Assembly (NCBI GenBank): GCA_963543925.1
Contig: CAUUCP010000003.1
Location: 1 to 64,000 of the forward strand
Direction of reading: 5' to 3'
Source: Bacteroides_D sp963543925
Lineage (GTDB): Bacteria; Bacteroidota; Bacteroidia; Bacteroidales; CAJPTX01
DNA: 64,000 nt
The notes beneath the pieces are model-generated. The model was given only the letters and a program-made list of their open reading frames with translations. It was not told where the DNA came from and made no database searches. Of the stretch, positions 33,383 to 42,298 are shown one piece after another (the stretch's first letter is position 1; every line of letters starts with the position of its first letter). The position numbers were made by a program, and so were the translations under genes.

Positions 33383-36340
33383 TCAGAGGTCGCCCCCTAA
33401 CCCCTTGTATCGTTCCACGAACTCTACCAGCTTCGCATATACGCGGTTCTTTTTCGGGAGATACTCTGGGAGGAGGGGACTCATGCGCGGGAGGATATCA
33501 CTGAGCTCGGTTCCATTCTCATTCACATACTCCCGTTTGAGCGAGAGGATAAGGAAATGCCGAGCCTTATTTTCGTTGAGCTCCTCCTCGCAGATGAGGT
33601 CTATTATCTCCTGTTCCTTCCTTTTTCTCGCATAAGCGTAAAAGGCGGAAATAAGCGCGTCTTTATCGGTTATGGTATCAAAGCTTGCAGTGTTTATAAA
33701 ATCGATTATAAGCGCCTCTTTTGCGCGATTTGAGATACTTGCTTTCGTCATTCGACGTACCTCCTCTACCAGCGCCTCCTTGTCCTTACGTTTCTTATGG
33801 TATTGAAAGATGAGGTCTAGGATATATTCGAGGGTTATTTCCTGCGACTTGAGCAATTCGACTTCGAAGACAACGTCCTTCCAGTCGATTTTTTCCTTTT
33901 CCTGCTTTTCTTCTCCTGCACGGAGTGCACGACGCCAGTCGCGGATATCGTTATACACGGATCGGTAATCTTGCAATGCTCGCTCGGGGAGTACTTCGAG
34001 CTCCTGCATCGTCTTCATATCGTCGTCGGTTAAGAAATGTGCTTCCTTGAAGGCTTCTACAGCTGCAGGGTTGCTCTTATCTATGTGTTGGAAGGCTTTG
34101 AGGTAGGTAAACTCGTCGTAGTTCTGTAGGATGTTCTCTATCCGTAGGTAGTCGCCAAAGAGCTTTACAAAGGTCTTCTTCTCCTCCTCCTTTTCTATCT
34201 CCTTGGGTCGTGGGAATATTCCCTTAAGGTCTTGCACGATGGCGCGATAGCCCCGTTTTGCTTCCCCAGTAAGGATATCGGTAAATCCCTCAAGGTACTC
34301 TCGATAACTCTTTTCCAAGACCACGTTACGTGTTTTCTTATCGCCGAAGAGTGTAATGGCATCAATCGTGTGTTGCTCTAGGTCTCGGAAGGTGACGATA
34401 TTCCCAAAGCTTTTCGTAGCGTCATAAATACGGTTTGTACGAGAAAAGGCTTGTATCAGCCCATGGTAACGCAAATTCTTGTCTACGAAGAGTGTATTTA
34501 GACATGGCGCATCAAAACCCGTGAGGAACATTCCCACCACAATCAACAGATCTACCTCTCGACGCTTTACCCGCTTGGCGAGGTCGCGGTAGTAGTTCTG
34601 GAAATTCTCTATTCCAAAGCTACTTGGCGTTGGAAAAGCGGCGTTATAGTCTTCTATGGCTGCCATGAGGAACTCTTTGGCGGTAGTGCCCATGGCGCTA
34701 GGGTTGAAGTTCTCATCAGCGATCTCCCCCACGGCTTGTTGCTCCTCGTTAGGGGCAAAAGAGAAGATGGTGGCAATGCGCAACGGCTGCTCTTTCCCCT
34801 CTTGCTGCCTCTTAAACTCTTGGTAATAGAGCTTGGCGGCCTCGATGCTGCTCACAGCAAGTATCGCATTAAATCCCGTTCCTGCGGTGGGGTTACGATG
34901 AGTCTTAGTATCGTAGTGCTGTAAAATGTAGTGTGTAATCTCCTTAATGCGCTGTGGGTGTAGGAAGGCTTCTCGTGTTTCTGCGGCGTTAAGCTTCTGT
35001 TCGTCTTGTTCACTTTCAATCCCTTTGAAGCGCGGGCGTACGTTGTTATAATCGACCTTAAACTTCAACACCTTCTGGTCGCGAATGGCGTCGGTGATCA
35101 CATAGGCGTGTAGCTCTGGACCGAAGACCGAGGCTGTAGTTTCAGCAGTGGGTGAATTTTCAGGGAAGATCGGTGTGCCCGTAAAGCCGAACTGATAGTA
35201 GCGTTTGAAGCGCTTACGGAGGTTCTTTTGCCCTTCGCCGAATTGCGACCGGTGTGCTTCGTCAAAGATAAAGACCACCTCCTGTGCATAGACGGGGAGA
35301 TCCTTCTCGCTCTTGAGCAGGTTGGAGAGCTTCTGGATAGTGGTCACGATAATACGTTGATCCTTCTTTTCTAGGTTACGTTTGAGCTCCTCGGTGCTCT
35401 CTGAGCCGTTGACACTATCGGGGGAGAAGCGTTGGTACTCCTTCATAGTCTGGTAGTCGAGGTCTCGCCTGTCGACCACGAAAAAGACCTTTTCAATGAA
35501 GGGTAATTGGGTTGCTAACTGTGCCGCCTTAAAGCTCGTGAGTGTTTTGCCCGAGCCTGTAGTATGCCAGATGTAGCCTCCCCCCTCAGGGGTTGACCAA
35601 AGCTTCTCTTCGTGTGCGATGCGGATTTTCCAGAGGATACGCTCTGTGGCGGCTATCTGATAGGGTCGCATCACGAGGAGCGTCTTGGTCGTGTCAAAGA
35701 CGGAGTAGGTAAGGAGTGTATCCGTACCGTTTGAGATGACAAAGAGCTGCAGGTAACGAAAGAGCGAGCTTTCGGCATTAAAACTCTCTTTGGCGTAACG
35801 TTGCACTTGGTTGAATGCTTCTCGAATAGCCACTCCACGCTTCTTAAGCTCGATTTGCACCATTGGCAGCCCGTTGACTAGGATAGTCACGTCGTACCGA
35901 TTGCGCCGCGTCCCCTCTTGTTGAAACTGTGTGAGTACTTGTAGTTTGTTGAGCGCAACGTTCGTTTTGTCTACGATACGGATGTTCTGCTCCCGCCCAT
36001 CGTCAAAACGAAACTGATAGGCGTCGTCGTGATGAATCTTCTCTGTTTTCTCTATCAGCGTGTCGGCAGGCTTGTCGAGATACTCTGTCAGAAGTCGCGC
36101 CCACTCCGAGTCCGAAAATACTACGTTGTTGAAAGTCTCGAGCTGACGACGCAAGTTGACAAGCAAATCCGCAGACGTCTTCAATTCTAGGTATTCGTAG
36201 CCCTGCTTTTTTAGGTCGGCAACAAACTCACGTTCGAGGTCTGCCTCTGTTTGATAGGTGGTATTTCCCTCGTAGTATGTAGTATATTCCTCAAGAACGA
36301 TATAGTGATTGGATTCTGCAATTACGCTTCTGGCACGCAT
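33383..36340 (-). CDS. hsdR: type I restriction enzyme subunit R
   Basis: HsdR is the ATP-dependent translocase and nuclease of a type I restriction complex. The N-terminal PD-(D/E)XK domain shows YDVTILVNGLPMVQIELKK (about 150-170). The SF2 motor has Walker A WHTTGSGKTL, DEAH box IFDEAHRSQFG, GFTGTPIF and a motif VI-like QAFSRTNRIYD. A long helical C-terminus follows, as expected for contact with HsdM. I start at the ATG at 36340 (985 residues), preceded by a GGGGGGAGG stretch; a GTG at 36355 overlaps the hsdM stop and is the alternative. It appears intact, but with no full hsdS beside it the enzyme would have no specificity subunit unless one is supplied from elsewhere. Confidence 0.95.
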   Translation of the reverse strand: MRARSVIAESNHYIVLEEYTTYYEGNTTYQTEADLEREFVADLKKQGYEYLELKTSADLLVNLRRQLETFNNVVFSDSEWARLLTEYLDKPADTLIEKTEKIHHDDAYQFRFDDGREQNIRIVDKTNVALNKLQVLTQFQQEGTRRNRYDVTILVNGLPMVQIELKKRGVAIREAFNQVQRYAKESFNAESSLFRYLQLFVISNGTDTLLTYSVFDTTKTLLVMRPYQIAATERILWKIRIAHEEKLWSTPEGGGYIWHTTGSGKTLTSFKAAQLATQLPFIEKVFFVVDRRDLDYQTMKEYQRFSPDSVNGSESTEELKRNLEKKDQRIIVTTIQKLSNLLKSEKDLPVYAQEVVFIFDEAHRSQFGEGQKNLRKRFKRYYQFGFTGTPIFPENSPTAETTASVFGPELHAYVITDAIRDQKVLKFKVDYNNVRPRFKGIESEQDEQKLNAAETREAFLHPQRIKEITHYILQHYDTKTHRNPTAGTGFNAILAVSSIEAAKLYYQEFKRQQEGKEQPLRIATIFSFAPNEEQQAVGEIADENFNPSAMGTTAKEFLMAAIEDYNAAFPTPSSFGIENFQNYYRDLAKRVKRREVDLLIVVGMFLTGFDAPCLNTLFVDKNLRYHGLIQAFSRTNRIYDATKSFGNIVTFRDLEQHTIDAITLFGDKKTRNVVLEKSYREYLEGFTDILTGEAKRGYRAIVQDLKGIFPRPKEIEKEEEKKTFVKLFGDYLRIENILQNYDEFTYLKAFQHIDKSNPAAVEAFKEAHFLTDDDMKTMQELEVLPERALQDYRSVYNDIRDWRRALRAGEEKQEKEKIDWKDVVFEVELLKSQEITLEYILDLIFQYHKKRKDKEALVEEVRRMTKASISNRAKEALIIDFINTASFDTITDKDALISAFYAYARKRKEQEIIDLICEEELNENKARHFLILSLKREYVNENGTELSDILPRMSPLLPEYLPKKNRVYAKLVEFVERYKGLGGDL

Positions 36341-36354
36341 TTTACCTCCCCCCA

Positions 36355-37938
36355 CTACGAAGCGCTCTTGGTAAAATGCTCAATAGCACGGATCTGCTGG
36401 TTGATATCTGTGCGCAGGGTGTCGATCTTTTTTACAATCTCCTGTATCGTTGTATTGAGTGCACGAATGTCGGTCTCCTCTTCCGCCTCTGTTTCTTGCA
36501 CCATAGTTCGTTCCCCCAGATAGGTCGTTACCGAGAGGTTGTAGCCGTTCTCTACAATCGTTCGATAATCCACCATAGTGGCGATATTGGGCAATTTTTG
36601 CTTAGTGGCAAAGAGCTCGATGAGCGCCGCGATGTGCTCGTCTGTAAGGACGTTGTTGTTCACCTCCTTCTTGTAAAACTGCTCAGAGGTAGCATCAATA
36701 AACTGGATATCTGTTCCCTCCTTATGCTTGGATAGTACGAGGATGTTGGTGGCTATCGACGTACCATAGAAGAGTCTATCGGGGAGGGCGATAATAGTCT
36801 CCACATAGTTGTTATCGACCAAATACTTACGGATTTTCTGTTCTGCACCTCCGCGGTAGAAGATTCCTGGGAAACAGACAATCGCCGCCCGTCCGCGTGC
36901 AGAAAGATAGTTCAGAGAGTGAAGTACAAAAGCGAAGTCTGCTTTATTTTTCGGGGGGAGCACTCCCGCAGGTGCGAAGCGGTCGTCGTTGATAAGTGTG
37001 GGGTCGCCAGTTCCTATCCATGTAATGGAGTAAGGGGGATTGGATACGATGACATCAAATGGCTTATTCTCAAGGAATTGTGGGGCAGTGAGGGTATCGC
37101 CTAGCGTTATGGAGAACTTGTCGTAATTGACCTCGTGGAGGAACATATTCATCCGCGCTAGGTTGTAGGTGGTGTGGTTAATTTCTTGCCCAAAGAACCC
37201 TTCCTCTATCGCATTCTCTCCCAGTTGCTTCTTCACCTGCAAGAGTAGCGAGCCCGAGCCTGCCGCTGGGTCATACACCTTGTTTACAGAGGTCTGTTGA
37301 TGAAGGGCGAGGCGTGCCAATAACTTTGAGACGTCCTGCGGGGTAAAGAACTCCCCCCCCGACTTTCCAGCATTCGCCGCATAGTTCGAGATGAGGAATT
37401 CGTAGGCATCCCCAAAGAGGTCGATGTGGTGTTCTTCAAACCTACCGAAGTTTACCTCTCCGACACCGTTGAGCACTGCAGCAAGACAACGATTGCGGTC
37501 AGCCACCGTGTTACCGAGGCGCGTACTTGAGGTATCAAAATCGGAAAACAGTCCCCTGATATTCTTTTCTGACTCATAGCCGATCGCCGAGCTTTCTATT
37601 GCACGGAAGATGGCAGCGAGGTCGGTATTAAGGTTCGGATTAGTATGAGCCGTCTTACAGACATTGCTAAAAAGCTGCGACGGGTAAATAAGATAGCCCT
37701 TGGTACGAATTGCTTCATCTCGAAGTACATCCGTGATGATACTATCCTCCATCGCTGCGTAATTTAGCGAGGAATCGCCCGCCTCGATATAAGCGACAAA
37801 GTTCTCACTAATAAAGCGATAGAAGAGCGTCCCGAGGACAAATTGTTTGAAATCCCACCCGTCGACTGCTCCGCGCACGTCGTTGGCGATCTTCCAAATC
37901 GCCGCCTGTAACTCTGCTCTTTGTTCTACACTACTCAT
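36355..37938 (-). CDS. hsdM: type I restriction-modification methyltransferase subunit M
   Basis: HsdM methylates adenine at the target set by HsdS. The 527-residue protein has the N-terminal HsdM helical domain (WKIANDVRGAVDGWDFKQFV) and AdoMet motif I DPAAGSGSLLL. Catalytic motif IV is NPPY, and GEFFTPQDVSKLLARL is typical of type I M subunits. The C-terminus is a coiled coil (about 485-520) that normally packs on HsdS. I start at the ATG at 37938; a GTG three codons upstream is possible. A promoter box lies 27 bp upstream. hsdR follows at once. Confidence 0.95.
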   Translation of the reverse strand: MSSVEQRAELQAAIWKIANDVRGAVDGWDFKQFVLGTLFYRFISENFVAYIEAGDSSLNYAAMEDSIITDVLRDEAIRTKGYLIYPSQLFSNVCKTAHTNPNLNTDLAAIFRAIESSAIGYESEKNIRGLFSDFDTSSTRLGNTVADRNRCLAAVLNGVGEVNFGRFEEHHIDLFGDAYEFLISNYAANAGKSGGEFFTPQDVSKLLARLALHQQTSVNKVYDPAAGSGSLLLQVKKQLGENAIEEGFFGQEINHTTYNLARMNMFLHEVNYDKFSITLGDTLTAPQFLENKPFDVIVSNPPYSITWIGTGDPTLINDDRFAPAGVLPPKNKADFAFVLHSLNYLSARGRAAIVCFPGIFYRGGAEQKIRKYLVDNNYVETIIALPDRLFYGTSIATNILVLSKHKEGTDIQFIDATSEQFYKKEVNNNVLTDEHIAALIELFATKQKLPNIATMVDYRTIVENGYNLSVTTYLGERTMVQETEAEEETDIRALNTTIQEIVKKIDTLRTDINQQIRAIEHFTKSAS

Positions 37939-37964
37939 GGTTGTCACTCCTTCCTAGTGTGGAA

Positions 37965-37996
37965 CAAAAGTAAAGCAAAAGAATGTGCTAAGCAAT
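37965..37996 (-). promoter_or_regulatory. hsdM promoter
   Basis: The minus strand has a -7 box TACTTTTG (37965-37972) and, 20 bp upstream, ATTG (37993-37996), one base off the -33 TTTG. Spacing and position before the hsdM ATG fit a Bacteroidetes promoter, so the restriction genes probably have their own transcript. Confidence 0.55.
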
Positions 37997-38116
37997 CTTT
38001 CTAGCCACAATCCCCAGACACCACACAGGCAGTACGATAGATATTAGATGTTAAGGTTTAACGTTGGATAAGCGACACAACACGCCGCGAGTCTACGGCA
38101 TTGACACTTCCCTCGG

Positions 38117-38989
38117 TCAATGCTTCCCCCACTTCACTTGCACTCTTTCTTCGCTAGCAATACGTTCTTCGAGTTCACGCACAAGGGTAACCTCGCGATG
38201 GTTGAGAATAATGCTCCGCACCTCGTTTTTCACGATAGGAAATGGGGCGACCTCTCCTATGGGTTTCCACTCCTGAAAAGCAAGGAAATAAACCAAACCG
38301 TCCTTCACAAACTCTGCATTACGGACACGACGGTTATCTAGGGCGAGATCTAAGTCTGCTGGGAGGTACTTTGCCAAGGAGGTCAATGGACACCACTCCT
38401 CGGGGGTGAATAGGAACTGTATTCCAGCCTTCATGGAGAGAGAGGAGAGCTTCTGCATATTCTCGTCATTGACGGGACGTGCATAGAGCTCTTTCACCTC
38501 GGCAATATGTTGGCTTCCCTCTGGAATAGTGAGTAGGAGCACCCTCACCAATGGATGTTTTAAAGTGAAGAGAGGATGATTATCGTCATAGAACTGCTGC
38601 ATCTCAGACTCGGCAACGAGAGTATCCAGTTTCGTCTGAACATACTGGCTCTCAAAAGACTGTGTATAAAGGGAACGACGAAAATCCTCCACCTGTCGTT
38701 CCAGCTGGGGATTGTCCTTCCCGATCTGTTTTTCTGCATAGAGGTAGAGACGCGTGTTTCGTACCCAGATGTCCACGTATTGCTTTACCGCTATAGTACT
38801 ATCCTCCCGCGATTTACCCTGATAGAGATCCTGTGGGAGTGCAGTACGTAGTAGGACATGATCCTCCATCTGTACCACAACATCCTGATTCGAAGCGTGT
38901 TCAGAAGAACACGAGCCCAGAAAACAGCCCCAACAGAGCAGCCCCACAAGCAGAAAAATGGGACGAAAAGCAACGGAATACCCTTGCAT
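38117..38989 (-). CDS. SurA-N-like periplasmic lipoprotein
   Basis: A 290-residue lipoprotein (lipobox LGSC, Cys about residue 27). The mature part is mainly helical with the layout of a SurA/trigger-like chaperone N-domain: KQYVDIWVRNTRLYLYAEKQI, then SESEMQQFYDDN, a degenerate parvulin-like stretch and a C-terminal helix. No complete parvulin active-site pattern is present. It starts 5 bp after the folC stop. I suspect it is an outer-membrane-protein chaperone accessory that originally preceded the SurA-like gene now at 29017. The 9-kb island lies between them. Function inferred from fold and context only. Confidence 0.75.
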   Translation of the reverse strand: MQGYSVAFRPIFLLVGLLCWGCFLGSCSSEHASNQDVVVQMEDHVLLRTALPQDLYQGKSREDSTIAVKQYVDIWVRNTRLYLYAEKQIGKDNPQLERQVEDFRRSLYTQSFESQYVQTKLDTLVAESEMQQFYDDNHPLFTLKHPLVRVLLLTIPEGSQHIAEVKELYARPVNDENMQKLSSLSMKAGIQFLFTPEEWCPLTSLAKYLPADLDLALDNRRVRNAEFVKDGLVYFLAFQEWKPIGEVAPFPIVKNEVRSIILNHREVTLVRELEERIASEERVQVKWGKH

Positions 38990-38994
38990 AGAAA

Positions 38995-40308
38995 CTAGTT
39001 CTCAATCCCTAAGAGCGCCATAATCTCCCCAACGAGATAAGTGCTCCCCCCGACAAATATGAGGTCTTCAGTCTCGGCATCCTGCTTTGCCGCCGCAAGA
39101 GCCTCGGACGAGGTTTCGAATGACTGCCCTTTCAACTCGTACGGTAAAGCACGCTGTACCAACTCCTCTACCCTGAGTGCACGAGGCACATTGGAACGTG
39201 TAAAGTAATACACAGCCTCGGTTGGGAGTAGTGCAAGTATCCCCTCAATATCTTTATCCCCCGTGAGCCCTAGCACCATTCGGAGCTTCTTATGTGGCGT
39301 ATTATTTAACTGCGCAACGACGCCACGCATCCCCTCCACATTATGCCCTGTATCGCAAATGATGCGTGGTGATTGACTCAGCCACTGCCAACGTCCAAGA
39401 AGATGCGTACGTGCTACAACATGTCGTAAGCCGTCATGTAGTGCTTCGTCAGAGATTGCGCAACCATACGCCCTCAACTGATCTACAGATGCAAGAACCG
39501 TGGATAGATTCCAAACCTGAATAGCGGATAGGAGATCGGTATCGAATGTTATTTGCTGGTTCTTGTAAGCGTGTTCGTAGACGAAATGCTGGTATTTTCC
39601 ATCATCGGTCATCTTTTGTTCCAGACACTTCCATGTGCTAGAGGCTACGGTAAATGAGGTCTGCTGGGCAGCTGTGATAGCCGTAAAGACGCCGCGCACG
39701 GGACCTCGCGCATCCCCCACGACAACGGGCACTCCCAGCTTAACAATCCCTGCTTTTTCTTTAGCGATAGCCTCAATCGTATTACCTAGCAGGTCGGTAT
39801 GATCTAGGCTCACATTTGTCACTACGCTGAGGATGGGTTGTATGATATTGGTCGAGTCGAGACGTCCTCCTAATCCGACCTCAATGACAGCAATGTCGAC
39901 CTCTTGCTCAGCAAAGTAGCTAAATGCTAAGGCGACGAACATCTCAAAGAAGGAGGGTTCGATCTCTTCAAAGAAATCTCGGTGATTTTCGACGTAGTCC
40001 ACCACGTACTGTTCGGAGATTTTCTCCCCATTCACTCGGATACGCTCTCGGAAATCTATCAGATGAGGCGAAGTACACAGCCCCACCTTATAGCCCGCAG
40101 CCTGAAGAATACTAGCCAATGCATGTGAGACACTCCCTTTCCCATTCGTTCCCCCGACATGGATGCAGAGGTAGGACTGGTGTGGCGCACCGTCATACAT
40201 ATCCAGAGCTTCACTATTGTCTAAATTAGCTTTGTAGGCTGCAGCTCCTGTACGATGGAACATAGGGAGGGAGGATTCCAGATAAGCTATGGTCTCCTGA
40301 TAGTTCAT
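38995..40308 (-). CDS. folC: bifunctional folylpolyglutamate/dihydrofolate synthase
   Basis: FolC adds L-glutamate to dihydropteroate and then extends the polyglutamate tail of folates, using ATP. The 437-residue protein has the Mur-ligase-type P-loop HVGGTNGKGSVSHALASIL. LCTSPHLIDFRERIRVNGE, EVGLGGRLDSTN and SLDHTDLLGNTIEAIAKEKAGI are family signatures, as is the C-terminal Mur-ligase domain. Length is normal. It lies between argS (58 bp upstream) and the SurA-N-like lipoprotein gene (5 bp downstream). Confidence 0.95.
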   Translation of the reverse strand: MNYQETIAYLESSLPMFHRTGAAAYKANLDNSEALDMYDGAPHQSYLCIHVGGTNGKGSVSHALASILQAAGYKVGLCTSPHLIDFRERIRVNGEKISEQYVVDYVENHRDFFEEIEPSFFEMFVALAFSYFAEQEVDIAVIEVGLGGRLDSTNIIQPILSVVTNVSLDHTDLLGNTIEAIAKEKAGIVKLGVPVVVGDARGPVRGVFTAITAAQQTSFTVASSTWKCLEQKMTDDGKYQHFVYEHAYKNQQITFDTDLLSAIQVWNLSTVLASVDQLRAYGCAISDEALHDGLRHVVARTHLLGRWQWLSQSPRIICDTGHNVEGMRGVVAQLNNTPHKKLRMVLGLTGDKDIEGILALLPTEAVYYFTRSNVPRALRVEELVQRALPYELKGQSFETSSEALAAAKQDAETEDLIFVGGSTYLVGEIMALLGIEN

Positions 40309-40366
40309 TTCTTAGATGGAAATAGATAGGAAATAGTAAGGAATCGCCCTTAATTCTTAACAGGGC

Positions 40367-42160
40367 TTACATCTGTCGTGGCGCCTCAATCCCCAGCAAT
40401 AGGAGTCCGCTGCGCAGCACCTCAAGCGCTACACTAGTGAGTAATAGACGCTGTTGTTGCAACTTGTGGTCACTCTCCCGCGCAATGGGACACTCGTGAT
40501 AGAATTGATTGAAACGACAAGCGAGGTCGTAGACATAATTTGCCACGATGGCTGGACTCAACTTTGTGGCCGCCTCGGCGATCACCCGCTCATACTCGTG
40601 CAAGGCTACTAAAAGCGTGCGTTCGTAACGATTAAACGAAGTACCAAGCAAAGAACTCTCCTGCCCCTGCAATCCCTCAACGAGCTCGGAGAGCTTGGTC
40701 AAAATAGACTGTGCACGCGCACAGGTATATTGGAGGAAAGGTCCCGTATTGCCATTGAAATCGACAGACTCTTTGGGATTGAACATCATCCCCTTTGCAG
40801 GGTCTATTTTTAGCATAAAGTACTTCAGCGCTCCAAGCCCAACCTGCCGATAGATCTCTGCCGCCTCGTTAGCGTCAAGATTTGCAGCCTTACCTTGCTC
40901 TTGTCCGATACGCTCAGCCTCTGCAATAAGCTCTGCGATAAGGTCGTCCGCATCTACAACAGTCCCCTCACGCGACTTCATTTTTCCCTCGGGGAGGGTT
41001 ATCATGCCGTAACTCAGATGGAAAAGACGCTCGCTCCAGGCAAAACCCAAACGTCCTAGCAATTTACGCAGGACTTGGAAATGATACTCTTGCTCATTGC
41101 CCACCACGTAGACGATATCGTCTAGACTGTACTCTCTGAAACGCTCTACGGCCGTACCGAGGTCTTGTGTCATATACACAGAAGTACCATCCGAGCGTAA
41201 CAGGAGCTTTTCATCAAGCCCCTCGTCGCGTAAGTCTACCCAAACGGAACCGTCGTCGTGCCGTTGTAGAATACCGTCCGCCAACCCTTGCTCTACAATT
41301 TTTTTCCCAAGAAGATAGGTCTGCGATTCGTAGTAAATCTTATCGAAATGCACCCCGAGAGCTGCGTAGGTAGCATCAAAACCTTGGTAGACCCATCCGT
41401 TCATTTTTTCCCACAAGGCGCGCGTCTCTGGGTCGTTAGCTTCCCATTTTCGAAGAAGCTCCTGCACCTCAAGGAGAATAGGAGCTTGTTTCTTTGCCTC
41501 TTCTTCTGTGAGACCTTTGGCTTGAAGCTCCTCTACCTGTTGGCGATAAGCTTTGTCATACTGGACATAATAATCGCCGACGAAGTGATCTCCTTTGACT
41601 CCCGTAGTGTCAGGAGTCGCCCCATTTCCGAAATGCAGCCAGGCGACCATAGACTTGCAGATATGGATACCGCGGTCATTGACTAAGTTCGCCATAATAA
41701 CCTCAGTACCTGCAGCCTTGAGGATTTGACTCACCGACCAACCGAGGAGATTGTTGCGCACATGTCCCAAGTGAAGTGGCTTATTCGTATTTGGGGAACT
41801 GTACTCGACCATCACCCGTCGCCCAGTTTTTTGCGCGAACCCCCAGTTTGGAGTTTTATAGCTCTGAAAAAGCCCTTGCGCAAGATAGTCGTCAGCGAGC
41901 GAGAGGTTCAAAAATCCTTTGACAACATTGTACTTCGCCACCTTGGTTGAGTGTTCGACCAACCACTTCCCGAGATCCTCGGCAAGGAGCTCTGGCTTGG
42001 TATGTGCGAGCTTAATCCATGGAAAGACGACAAGCGTATATTCTCCCTCAAACTCCGCTCGGGTGTTCTGTAGTACGAGCGGGGCGAGGTCTACATCGAC
42101 ACCGAGACGCGCCTGAAGCGCTGCTGCGACATCGGCCCAAAGGTCGGTCATCAAATTCAT
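40367..42160 (-). CDS. argS: arginyl-tRNA synthetase
   Basis: ArgRS charges tRNA-Arg. The 597-residue class I enzyme has an N-terminal additional domain that recognises the tRNA D-loop. The HIGH motif is NKPLHLGHVRNN, a KMSKS-like loop is GKMKSREGTVV, and the C-terminal DALR anticodon-binding domain is preceded by FLQYTCARAQSIL. The normal start is the ATG at 42160. No promoter box was found in the 138 bp before it, so it may share a transcript with secA. Confidence 0.96.
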   Translation of the reverse strand: MNLMTDLWADVAAALQARLGVDVDLAPLVLQNTRAEFEGEYTLVVFPWIKLAHTKPELLAEDLGKWLVEHSTKVAKYNVVKGFLNLSLADDYLAQGLFQSYKTPNWGFAQKTGRRVMVEYSSPNTNKPLHLGHVRNNLLGWSVSQILKAAGTEVIMANLVNDRGIHICKSMVAWLHFGNGATPDTTGVKGDHFVGDYYVQYDKAYRQQVEELQAKGLTEEEAKKQAPILLEVQELLRKWEANDPETRALWEKMNGWVYQGFDATYAALGVHFDKIYYESQTYLLGKKIVEQGLADGILQRHDDGSVWVDLRDEGLDEKLLLRSDGTSVYMTQDLGTAVERFREYSLDDIVYVVGNEQEYHFQVLRKLLGRLGFAWSERLFHLSYGMITLPEGKMKSREGTVVDADDLIAELIAEAERIGQEQGKAANLDANEAAEIYRQVGLGALKYFMLKIDPAKGMMFNPKESVDFNGNTGPFLQYTCARAQSILTKLSELVEGLQGQESSLLGTSFNRYERTLLVALHEYERVIAEAATKLSPAIVANYVYDLACRFNQFYHECPIARESDHKLQQQRLLLTSVALEVLRSGLLLLGIEAPRQM

Positions 42161-42298
42161 AACAACATCCTAAATGAATAGAAAGAGGGTTTCCTAGAAA
42201 TACGCACACATCATGCATCAAGCGAGACGCAGCCTAGGCAGTAACATCGAGCCATGTTTTTAGCCACGAGGTACAAAGAGGATAGTACACTAAGCGCA

